A stretch of 47,077 bases of DNA from Methylobacterium sp. Leaf118. GTDB taxonomy: Bacteria > Pseudomonadota > Alphaproteobacteria > Rhizobiales > Beijerinckiaceae. Below are positions 25,749-33,011 of the stretch, in pieces. The DNA lies in assembly GCF_920984675.1 (NCBI RefSeq), contig NZ_CAKLBV010000036.1, positions 1 to 47,077 of the forward strand, given 5' to 3'. The notes beneath the pieces are model-generated. The model was given only the letters and a program-made list of their open reading frames with translations, searched no databases and was not told the DNA's origin. A program made the position numbers and the translations under genes. The stretch's first letter is position 1; the number at the start of each line of letters is the position of its first letter.

Positions 25749-26384
25749 TCAGATCGCCGCGAATCCCCGCTGCACGGCGGGGCGGGCGAGCAGCGTCTCG
25801 AGCCAGCGGTGGACATGGGGACGGTCGCCGATCACCACGCCCTGTTTCTCGTGGAACTTGGCCCAGGGCAGGCAGGCGATGTCTGCGATGGAATAGGTGT
25901 CCGCGAGGTATTCGTGGTCGGACAGCCACCGGTCGAGGACGCCGTAGAGGCGCTTCGCCTCCTCGGTGTAGCGGTCGATGGCGTACGGGATCTTCTCCTG
26001 CGCGTAGATGCGGAAATGGTGCGCCTGCCCCAGCATCGGGCCGAGCCCCCCGACCTGCCAGAACAGCCATTGGTCGACCGCCGTGCGGGCGCGTTCGTCG
26101 GCGGGATAGAAGCAACCGGTCTTGCGGCCGAGATATTGCAGGATCGCCCCGGACTCGAAGACCGAGATCGGGGCGCCACCGGGCCCGTCGGGATCAACGA
26201 TCGCCGGAATCTTGTTGTTGGGGGAGATCGTCAGGAAGTCGGGCGCCAATTGCTCGCCCTTGCCGATGTTGACCGGCACGACCCGATAGGGGAGGCCGCA
26301 CTCCTCCAGCATGATCGGGATCTTCCAGCCGTTCGGCGTGCTCCAGGTGTGAACCTCGATCGGCTGTGCCGTCGCGACCGCCAT
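25749..26384 (-). CDS. Glutathione S-transferase, Ure2p/YfcG-like
   Basis: 211 residues. Thioredoxin-fold N-terminal half with STPNGWKIPIMLEECGLPYR, SPNNKIPAIVDPDG and ESGAILQYL (glutathione gamma-Glu binding Glu-Ser), helical C-terminal half ending AKFHEKQG...RPAVQRGF. The TPNGWK signature is typical of Nu-class YfcG/Ure2p-like disulfide-bond oxidoreductases rather than classical conjugating GSTs. Ends 179 bp upstream of serA (same strand); no link to serine synthesis is implied. Confidence 0.9.
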   Translation of the reverse strand: MAVATAQPIEVHTWSTPNGWKIPIMLEECGLPYRVVPVNIGKGEQLAPDFLTISPNNKIPAIVDPDGPGGAPISVFESGAILQYLGRKTGCFYPADERARTAVDQWLFWQVGGLGPMLGQAHHFRIYAQEKIPYAIDRYTEEAKRLYGVLDRWLSDHEYLADTYSIADIACLPWAKFHEKQGVVIGDRPHVHRWLETLLARPAVQRGFAAI

Positions 26385-26633
26385 GCTGCATCCCGGACTG
26401 ACCCGGGCGACCGGCCCGTGCCATGGAGGTAGCGCGGATCCGTGTGAGGGCTCAAGATGTCGGCCGCGCTTCGAGGGTCGCGCCCTCGGCTTCGTTCGCC
26501 AGGGGGCGGGGGCCGGCGCGGGCGATTGCTATGCGTAAGTTGTAAGCGGCGCTTGCGCTTTGTCCTCGGATGCGGCCTTGATGCCGCCCGCGCGGACGGC
26601 GGGGTCGCCGGGCCCGCCGACCGGAGTTGTCCG

Positions 26634-26891
26634 ATGCTCACCCGTCTCTTCGCCGCGGCCCTCTTCGCCGCGCCGCTTCTCCTCGCCCAGGCCGCCGCTG
26701 CGCGGGACGCCGCACCGACCGCAAAGGAGGCGAAGGAGCCGAGTGCCGGACAATCGGCGGCGCGGGATCGGCAGAAGAAGTGCGGCGCCGAGTGGCGCGC
26801 ACTCCCGGCGGCCGAGAAGTCCGCCCAGGGGCCGAAATGGCCGCAATATTACAGCAAGTGCGTGAAGCGCCTGAAGGAACAGAAGGCCTGA
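26634..26891 (+). CDS. PsiF-repeat small secreted protein
   Basis: 85 residues from the ATG at 26634. A signal peptide (FAAALFAAPLLLAQAAAARD) is followed by a Lys/Ala-rich linker, then a PsiF-like segment KKCGAEWRALPAAEK ... YYSKCVKRLKEQ, with two cysteines. PsiF proteins in enterobacteria are phosphate-starvation induced; function unknown. The next gene starts 19 bp downstream, so they may be cotranscribed. Confidence 0.82.
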   Translation: MLTRLFAAALFAAPLLLAQAAAARDAAPTAKEAKEPSAGQSAARDRQKKCGAEWRALPAAEKSAQGPKWPQYYSKCVKRLKEQKA

Positions 26892-26910
26892 CGCCGGCCT
26901 CGGCGCCGTT

Positions 26911-28923
26911 GTGACCGGATCCGCCCGATGGGGCGAGCGGTTCGTCGACGCCGCCGACCGCTGGGTCCCACCGCCCTCCGCCTGGGCCTTCGCCCTGCGG
27001 ATCTGGATCGCCATGATGCTGGCGCTCGCCGCCGCCTTCTGGCTCCAGCTCGACAGTGCCTCCTCGGCGGCGGTGGGTGTCGCGATCCTGGCCCAGCCCA
27101 AGCGGGGGCAGGCGCTCTCGAAGGCGTTCTACCGGTTCTTCGGGACGCTGGTCGGCGGCATCGTGGCGATCGCACTCCTGGCCCTGTTCGCGCAGGACCG
27201 GGTGCTTCTCCTCGTCGGCTTCGCGGTCTGGCTCGGTCTCTGCGTCTTCGCCGCGCAGTTCCTTCAGGACACCCGCGCCTACGGCGCGATGCTGGCCGGC
27301 TTCACCGTGGCGATCATCGCCATTGCCCATATCGACGCGCCGCAGACGGCTTTCGAGGCCGCGATCGGGCGCGTCGCGGCCATCGCGGTCGCGATCGTGG
27401 CGATCACCTTCATCAACGACGCGCTCGCCTCGCCGACCACGTGGCAGGCCCTGCGCCCCCGCCTCGCCGATGCGGTCGCGCAGGTGAAGGCGTTCGCCCG
27501 GGAGGCCCTGGAGACGGGAGATCCCGGTCCGGAGCGCAGCGCGGCCCTGATCGGACGCATCGCCCCGATGCGGGCCGACGCGAATGCCATCGCGGGGGAA
27601 CTCGACGACGGCGTCAACCGGGCGGCGGGAGCGCGCAGCGCCATCGCCGCGCTCTACGTGCTGACGGCCGCGAGCCGCGCGCTGTCCGCCGCCATGGCGC
27701 GGGTCGAGCGAACGGACCGGGTCGTGCAGGAGGCCCACGGCATCGCCCTGCGCGCCGTCGCGACGGACGGCTCGGCGGAAGCGCTCGCCCGCGACGGCGC
27801 ACGCCTGCGCGACCTGATCGATGCGAGTCTGCGCGCGCCGACCTGCTCCGTGGACGCGGTGATGGCGCTGCAGCGCGCCCTCGACGTGACCAACGCCGCG
27901 ACCTTCGCCGCCGATGGTCTTGCGGCGTTGGGCGACGGGCACGCGCCGTTGCGCGATGTTGCGCTGCCGACCCATCGCGATTTCCAGGTGGCCCTGCGCG
28001 CGGCGCTTCGGGTCGTCATCGCCTTCGGGCTGACGGCCAGCTTCTTCATCCTGGCCGGCCTGCCGCAGTCCTCCTTCGCCCTGGTTCAGGTGGCCGCGAC
28101 CTGCTCCCTGTCCGCCGTGACGCCCGATCCTCGGAAGTTCGCGCTCGGCGTCCTGATCGGGATGCCGCTGGCCGCCCTGTGCGCGGGGACGATCCTGTTC
28201 GCGGTTCTCAACGGCAACCAGGGGTTTCCCCTGCTGGCGATCGCGATGGCGCCGGTGGTCTTCCTCGCCTGCTTCCTCGCGCTCCATCCGCCGACCTTCA
28301 CGGTGGGGTTCATCACCCTCGTCTTCACGCCGGTCCTGCTCGCGCCGGAAAACCCGCAGAGCTATGACCCGCAGGCCTTCCTGATGAACGCGCTGCTCGT
28401 CGTGATCGCGGCGGTGATCCTGTTCCTGACCGTGCGGCTGGTCCTGCCGATCGCGTCCTCGCGCCACCGGGCTTTCGCCCTGGAGGAGGCGCGGCGCGAT
28501 CTCGCCGAGGCGCTGGCGGGGGGGGGGGGCGACGCCACCACCCGTACCAGCCTGAATGCCGACCGGCTGTTCCAATTCTCGGCCTGGAATTCCGGAAACG
28601 GTGCCGTGCGCCGGGCGAGCCTCCATCACGCCTTCGCCCTCGCTCAACTGGAGGCGGCGGCGGCCCGCGCCCACGCGCAATTGCGCGAGCTCCGCCGCGT
28701 CGGCGGCCTGACCGCGCGGATCGCTCAGGCCCGCGAGGCGCTCGTGACCGGATGCTCGGCCGACCTCGAGCGGGCCGCGCAGGCGCTGATCCGGGCCGCG
28801 CCCGGCGAGGCGCGCGACGTGCGCCTGAAGCTCGCCCGCGCGACGACCGATCTCGCGACCGCCGCGCAAGTGATCCAGCGTCACGGCCGATTCTTTCGGC
28901 GCCTGTCCCTCCCGAGTTCCTGA
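26911..28923 (+). CDS. FUSC-family (AaeB-like) efflux membrane protein, contains a 12-G tract
   Basis: 670 residues from a GTG. Two blocks of about five to six transmembrane helices (N-terminal from WAFALRIWIAMMLALAAAFW; C-terminal from RVVIAFGLTASFFILAG) with cytoplasmic helical segments, the FUSC/AaeB plan. AaeB with AaeA exports aromatic carboxylic acids. A run of 12 G at 28518-28529 encodes AGGGG near residue 538; a one-base change would truncate the last ~130 residues. The DUF1656 gene begins 2 bp after the stop. Confidence 0.9.
   Translation: MTGSARWGERFVDAADRWVPPPSAWAFALRIWIAMMLALAAAFWLQLDSASSAAVGVAILAQPKRGQALSKAFYRFFGTLVGGIVAIALLALFAQDRVLLLVGFAVWLGLCVFAAQFLQDTRAYGAMLAGFTVAIIAIAHIDAPQTAFEAAIGRVAAIAVAIVAITFINDALASPTTWQALRPRLADAVAQVKAFAREALETGDPGPERSAALIGRIAPMRADANAIAGELDDGVNRAAGARSAIAALYVLTAASRALSAAMARVERTDRVVQEAHGIALRAVATDGSAEALARDGARLRDLIDASLRAPTCSVDAVMALQRALDVTNAATFAADGLAALGDGHAPLRDVALPTHRDFQVALRAALRVVIAFGLTASFFILAGLPQSSFALVQVAATCSLSAVTPDPRKFALGVLIGMPLAALCAGTILFAVLNGNQGFPLLAIAMAPVVFLACFLALHPPTFTVGFITLVFTPVLLAPENPQSYDPQAFLMNALLVVIAAVILFLTVRLVLPIASSRHRAFALEEARRDLAEALAGGGGDATTRTSLNADRLFQFSAWNSGNGAVRRASLHHAFALAQLEAAAARAHAQLRELRRVGGLTARIAQAREALVTGCSADLERAAQALIRAAPGEARDVRLKLARATTDLATAAQVIQRHGRFFRRLSLPSS
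28518..28529 (+). repeat. Homopolymer of 12 G inside the FUSC gene
   Basis: Twelve G in a row within the reading frame. Such tracts can slip during replication. The frame is open in this copy. Confidence 0.7.
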
Positions 28924-28925
28924 GG

Positions 28926-29120
28926 ATGCCCCACGACCTTCCCCTCGGCGGCGTCCTGGTCTCGCGCTTCGTCTTCGACGCGCTGATCGCCTTCGCGATC
29001 CTCCTCGCCCTGAGGGTCGTGTTCCGCCGCATCCGCTTCGCCCGCTTCGTGGCGAACCCGCCGCTCGCCGAGGCCGGCCTCTATGTATGCGTCCTCGCCC
29101 TGATCGTGGTGCTGCTGTGA
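28926..29120 (+). CDS. DUF1656 small membrane protein
   Basis: 64 residues with two transmembrane segments (LIAFAILLALRVVF and GLYVCVLALIVVLL), matching the AaeX-like DUF1656 proteins that accompany FUSC transporters. The ATG at 28926 is 2 bp after the FUSC stop, and its TGA overlaps the next GTG (GTGA at 29117-29120), so translation of the three genes is probably coupled. Confidence 0.88.
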   Translation: MPHDLPLGGVLVSRFVFDALIAFAILLALRVVFRRIRFARFVANPPLAEAGLYVCVLALIVVLL

Positions 29121-30190
29121 ACCGTGACGCCCCTTCGTCGCAGGAGGACCGGACTGCGGAGGACGCGCCCGCCGACGCGCCGCGCGCGCCGGATTCCGGG
29201 ACGCGAATGGCGGACCGCCCCCGCGCCGGGCGGCGCGTTCGGGTCGGCAAGGCGCTGCGCCTCCTCGCCACCGCCCTCATCCTGATCGGCGCCGCCTTCG
29301 CGGCGAGCCTCGTCTGGCAGTTCTACGTGACCGCCCCCTGGACCCGTGACGGACGGGTGCGCGTGCAGGTCGCCAACATCGCCCCCCAGGTCGCGGGCTC
29401 CATCAAGGAGCTGAGGGTTGTCGACAACCAAGCGGTGAAAGTGGGGGACATCCTCTACGTGATCGACCCGTTCGATTTCGAGGTCGCGGTCACGGCGGCC
29501 GAGGCCGAGGTCACGACTCGCGAGGCCGACCTCGCGGTGAAACAGGCGCAGGCTGCGCGCCGCGCGGCGCTCTCCACGGTCTCGACCTCGGTCGAGGAAA
29601 AGCAGCAATTCGCCGGCACCGCCCGGATCGCCGAAGCGGCCCTGGAGACGGCGAAATCGCAGCTCGCCCAGGCGCGAAAGAACCTAGAGCGGACGCAGGT
29701 GCGCTCGACGGTGAACGGGCGCGTCACCAACCTGCTGCTGCGCGTGGGCGACTATGCGTCCACCGGCACCGCCAACGCCCGGGTGATCGACACGGATTCG
29801 TTCTGGGTCGATGGCTATTTCGAGGAGACGAAGATGGCCCATATCCGGGTCGGCGCCTCCGTCGAGGTCGCCCTGATGGGCTACGGAACGCCGCTTCACG
29901 GCACCGTCGAGAGCATCACCCTCGGCATCTCCACCGCCAACGCCGCGCCCAGCACGCAGAGACTTCCTAACGTCGATCCGGTCTATACCTGGGTGCGCCT
30001 CGCCCAGCGCGTGCCCGTGCGCATCCGTCTCGCGCATGTGCCGCCGGAGGTGACACTGGTGGCGGGCCTTACCGCGACCGTGGTGGTCGAGGACGGCGAT
30101 GGGGGCCGGCTGGCCTGGGCGAATGCCCTGCGCGCACCGTTTCTCGGCACCGCGCACCGGACGGCGCCGCAGGCCGGCTCCGCCCCGTAA
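29117..30190 (+). CDS. HlyD-family periplasmic adaptor (AaeA-like)
   Basis: 357 residues from the GTG at 29117 overlapping the DUF1656 stop. A Pro-rich cytoplasmic start, one transmembrane segment (LRLLATALILIGAAFAASLV), the biotinyl-lipoyl half motif VAPQ-like IAPQVAGSIKELRVVDNQAV, a coiled-coil hairpin rich in Ala/Glu/Gln, then the second half motif RSTVNGRVTNLLLRVGDY. Connects the FUSC pump to an outer-membrane channel. AaeAB-type efflux of aromatic acids is the closest known system; substrate unproven. Confidence 0.92.
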   Translation: MNRDAPSSQEDRTAEDAPADAPRAPDSGTRMADRPRAGRRVRVGKALRLLATALILIGAAFAASLVWQFYVTAPWTRDGRVRVQVANIAPQVAGSIKELRVVDNQAVKVGDILYVIDPFDFEVAVTAAEAEVTTREADLAVKQAQAARRAALSTVSTSVEEKQQFAGTARIAEAALETAKSQLAQARKNLERTQVRSTVNGRVTNLLLRVGDYASTGTANARVIDTDSFWVDGYFEETKMAHIRVGASVEVALMGYGTPLHGTVESITLGISTANAAPSTQRLPNVDPVYTWVRLAQRVPVRIRLAHVPPEVTLVAGLTATVVVEDGDGGRLAWANALRAPFLGTAHRTAPQAGSAP

Positions 30191-30305
30191 GCGTCGCGGA
30201 CCGCAGAGGCGCGCCGTCGAGGCGAGATCGCGAGCGGGCGTGAACCCGCTCCGCCGGACGCCGGAGGCGGGTGCGGCCATCGGGAAAAGTCGGTAGAGGA
30301 GCGCC

Positions 30306-31655
30306 ATGGTCGCCTCTCCGCTCGTTCGCTTCGCCCCCTCGCCGACGGGCTTTCTGCATATCGGCAACGCCCGCCCGGCGCTCTTGAACCTCCTGTTCGC
30401 GCGCCGCCACGGCGGGCGCTTCCTGCTGCGCCTCGACGACACCGACCGGGAGCGTTCGACCGAAGCGTTCGCCGAGGCGATTCGGGCCGATCTCGCCTGG
30501 CTCGGCGTCGCGCCGGACCTGTTCTATCGCCAGAGCGAGCGCACGGCGCTCTACGACGCCGCGGCCGAGCGGCTGAAGGCGGCCGGCCGGCTCTACCCCT
30601 GCTACGAGACGCCGGAGGAACTGGATCGCCGCCGCAAGCGCCAGCTCGGGCGCGGACAGCCGCCGATCTACGATCGGGCGGCGCTCGACCTCACGACGGG
30701 CGAACGCGCCGCACTGGAGGCGGAGGGCCGGCACCCGCATTGGCGGTTCAAGCTCGACCATCGCATGGTCGCCTGGGACGACCTCGTGCGGGGCGAGAGC
30801 CACGTCGATTGCGCTTCGCTGTCCGATCCGGTCCTGGTGCGGGCCGACGGCAGCTACCTCTACACGCTCCCCTCCGTCGTGGACGATGCCGAGAGCGGCA
30901 TCACCCACGTGATTCGCGGCGAGGACCACGTCACCAATACGGGCGTGCAGGTGCAGCTGTTCGAGGCTCTGGGCACCGCCGTGCCGCGGTTCGGCCATCA
31001 CAACCTGCTCACCACCGCGGACGGGGAGGGCCTCTCCAAGCGCCTCGGTCACCTCTCGCTGCGCAGCCTGCGCGACGCCGGCTACGAGCCCGCCGCCCTG
31101 CGTTCCCTCGCGGTGCTGACGGGTTCGGCGGAATCGGTTCGCCCGGTCGCCTCCCTGGAGGCCCTGGCGGAGCTCGTCGATCTCGCCCACCTGTCGCGGG
31201 CGCCGGCCCGATTCGATCCGGCCGAACTCGACGGTCTCAACGCCCGCCTCGTCCACGAGATGCCATTTCCAGAGGTGCGCGAGCGCCTCGCCGGACTCGG
31301 CATCGCGGAGGACGCGGCCGAGGCGTTCTGGGGCGCGGTGCGGGCCAATCTCGGCCGGGTCGGCGAGGCGGCCCCGTGGTGGCGCGTCGTAGCGGGACCG
31401 GTGACGCCGGTCGTGACGGATGCCGCCTTCGTGGCCGAGGCCGCGCGGCTCCTGCCGAACGCGCCGTTCGGTCCCGGCACGTGGAAGGCCTGGACCGAGG
31501 CCGTGAAGGCGGCCACCGGCGCGAAGGGCCGCGCCCTGTTCATGCCGTTGCGCCTTGCCCTCACCGGGCTCGATCACGGGCCGGACTTGGCAGGCCTGCT
31601 CCCCTTGATCGGGCCCGAGCGGGCGGCCCAGCGGCTCGCCGGAGACGCGGCGTAG
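30306..31655 (+). CDS. gltX: Glutamate--tRNA ligase
   Basis: Charges tRNA-Glu. 449 residues. Class I signature [13 protein letters not shown] with HIGN at 18-21 (HIGH motif), LDDTDRERS, and KMSKS-like LSKRL at 243-247. The usual length is about 470, and many alphaproteobacteria carry two GltX copies, one shorter with LSKR-type motifs that may charge tRNA-Gln or a subset. Whether this is the main or second copy cannot be told from the window. Divided from the efflux operon by 115 bp. Confidence 0.92.
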   Translation: MVASPLVRFAPSPTGFLHIGNARPALLNLLFARRHGGRFLLRLDDTDRERSTEAFAEAIRADLAWLGVAPDLFYRQSERTALYDAAAERLKAAGRLYPCYETPEELDRRRKRQLGRGQPPIYDRAALDLTTGERAALEAEGRHPHWRFKLDHRMVAWDDLVRGESHVDCASLSDPVLVRADGSYLYTLPSVVDDAESGITHVIRGEDHVTNTGVQVQLFEALGTAVPRFGHHNLLTTADGEGLSKRLGHLSLRSLRDAGYEPAALRSLAVLTGSAESVRPVASLEALAELVDLAHLSRAPARFDPAELDGLNARLVHEMPFPEVRERLAGLGIAEDAAEAFWGAVRANLGRVGEAAPWWRVVAGPVTPVVTDAAFVAEAARLLPNAPFGPGTWKAWTEAVKAATGAKGRALFMPLRLALTGLDHGPDLAGLLPLIGPERAAQRLAGDAA

Positions 31656-31746
31656 CGAATCGTCCCGGATGAAGGCGAGCCGGATGAGATCGGGCGCCTC
31701 GTATCGGAGCCGGTCTCCGGGACGAGACGCCGATTCGCGGGGGCCC

Positions 31747-32067
31747 TCAGGGCGCGACGCGACCGACCGCGGTCTGTGGCCCGTTCATGAACGAGACCGG
31801 CATGTCGCAGAAGCAGCGCGCGCCGAGCGGACGCGGGCCGGGCAGGGGGCAGGAATAGGGCTGGGCGCCGCTGATGCCCGACTGGACCGCGTCGCAGTTC
31901 AGACCCATCGGCCGCGGCGGGGGACGATCGTAGCCCGGCTCACGGTAGATTCGGCGCGGCGGCGGACGGTCGTAGCCATCGTCGTAGTACTGGGCCTGGG
32001 CGGGGGCGAGGCTGCCGGCCGCGAGAAGAGCCATGGCCGCGAGGCTCAGGCGACGGACAGGACGCAT
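31747..32067 (-). CDS. Small secreted hypothetical with Tyr-Asp-Arg-Pro repeats
   Basis: 106 residues from the ATG at 32067. Signal peptide (RLSLAAMALLAAGSLAPAQAQ), then two near-identical YDRPPPR segments and a Cys-rich half with four cysteines (GLNCDAV, YSCPLPGP, RCFCDMP). No family recognised. Same strand as the phasin, 174 bp downstream of its stop; a hairpin at 32183-32208 between them may end the phasin transcript. Confidence 0.72.
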   Translation of the reverse strand: MRPVRRLSLAAMALLAAGSLAPAQAQYYDDGYDRPPPRRIYREPGYDRPPPRPMGLNCDAVQSGISGAQPYSCPLPGPRPLGARCFCDMPVSFMNGPQTAVGRVAP

Positions 32068-32182
32068 GTGTCGGTAACTCCGCTGAGTCGCCCCCGGCCC
32101 AGGGCGGGCGGGAGCCTGTCTCGCGCGGGACACTGGCGCTGCCGGGCGGCGAAAAGACGGCGGACGGGGACGCCAACGAGAA

Positions 32183-32208
32183 ACGGCCCGCGCCGAGACG
32201 CGAGCCGT
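32183..32208 (-). terminator. Candidate terminator downstream of phasin
   Basis: Arms ACGGCCCGCG (32183-32192) and CGCGAGCCGT (32199-32208) pair with one mismatch around CCGAGA. Read on the minus strand the hairpin is followed by TTTCTCGTTGG, the same trailer as at 40085-40095. Confidence 0.5.
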
Positions 32209-32241
32209 CGAAGAACGGGTCGGGCGCAGTGCCCTCCGGAC

Positions 32242-32724
32242 TTACTGGTGGTTGGCGGCCTTCTGGACGTCGGAGGCGTTCTCACGGGCGGTCTCGACGC
32301 CCTGCTCGTAGGCCGAGCGGGCCTCGTTGGCACCCTGCTGGATCGCGCTCTTGGCGTTCTCGGCGCTCTGCTGGAAGGCGCTCTGGGCCAGACCACCGAA
32401 CTCCTTGGCCTGGGCCTGGATCGCCGCGAACTGCGAGCGGACGTACTCGGCCTGGTGCTGCATCGCCTCCTGGACGTCGCGCGAGCGGACGAGCTTCTGC
32501 GCGAGGTCGAAGGCCGCGTTCACGTTCTGCTCGGCGAACTCGAAGCCGCGCGACGACAGGCTGTTGGCGTTGGAGCGGGCCAGATCGCTGGAACCCTGGA
32601 CCGTGTCGGCAGTGCGGCGAGCGGCGCCGATGAACGAGTCGAACGCCTTGCGGGCCTGCTCGACGCTCTTCTCCGCGAAATCACGCATTTCGGTCGGGAT
32701 CTCGTAGTTCGGGGTGTTGCTCAC
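32242..32724 (-). CDS. Phasin (PHA granule-associated protein)
   Basis: Amphipathic helical protein that coats polyhydroxyalkanoate granules. 160 residues, rich in Ala/Gln/Glu, matching the phasin family (FAEKSVEQARKAFDSFIGAA). Start: AAGGAG abuts the ATG at 32730 with no spacing but lies 6 bp before the GTG at 32724, so the GTG start (SNTPNYEIPTEM) is preferred. A TGCA-rich sequence at 32757-32777 upstream resembles PhaR-type sites. Confidence 0.9.
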   Translation of the reverse strand: MSNTPNYEIPTEMRDFAEKSVEQARKAFDSFIGAARRTADTVQGSSDLARSNANSLSSRGFEFAEQNVNAAFDLAQKLVRSRDVQEAMQHQAEYVRSQFAAIQAQAKEFGGLAQSAFQQSAENAKSAIQQGANEARSAYEQGVETARENASDVQKAANHQ

Positions 32725-32756
32725 TGCCATCTCCTTCGGTTGTGGACCCAATCGCA

Positions 32757-32777
32757 TTGTGCACTGCAACATAGCAG
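32757..32777. promoter_or_regulatory. TGCA-rich candidate PhaR-like site upstream of phasin
   Basis: The sequence contains TTGTGCACTGCAA and CTGC-N6-GCAG, 33-53 bp upstream of the phasin start. PhaR regulators that control phasin genes recognise TGCA-rich motifs; the match is by eye. Confidence 0.35.
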
Positions 32778-33011
32778 GGTGACCGCGCTTTCGCCAGCCC
32801 CGGCATGCGGATTAAGGTTTCCAGTTGATAAACGTGTGTCGGTAAGCTCCGATGTCTATGTCTGAGGCGCGTTAAGTTGCACAAGCCGCCATGCGGGGGA
32901 CCGTCCGCGGATCGGGGATTCCGATCGGCCTCCGATTGCGGCGCCGTGCGTAGGATCGCGAAGTCCGGCCGTTCGGGCGTTGTTGAAGGGGCAGTCTTGA
33001 CCAGGGGTCGG

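Noticed and set aside
26638..29280. 880-residue minus-strand frame
   Set aside because: Antisense to the PsiF, FUSC and DUF1656 genes; Arg/Gly/Glu-rich nonsense without a family.
31669..32865. 398-residue plus-strand frame over the phasin and secreted protein
   Set aside because: Phasin and signal-peptide protein on the minus strand explain the region; this is their shadow.
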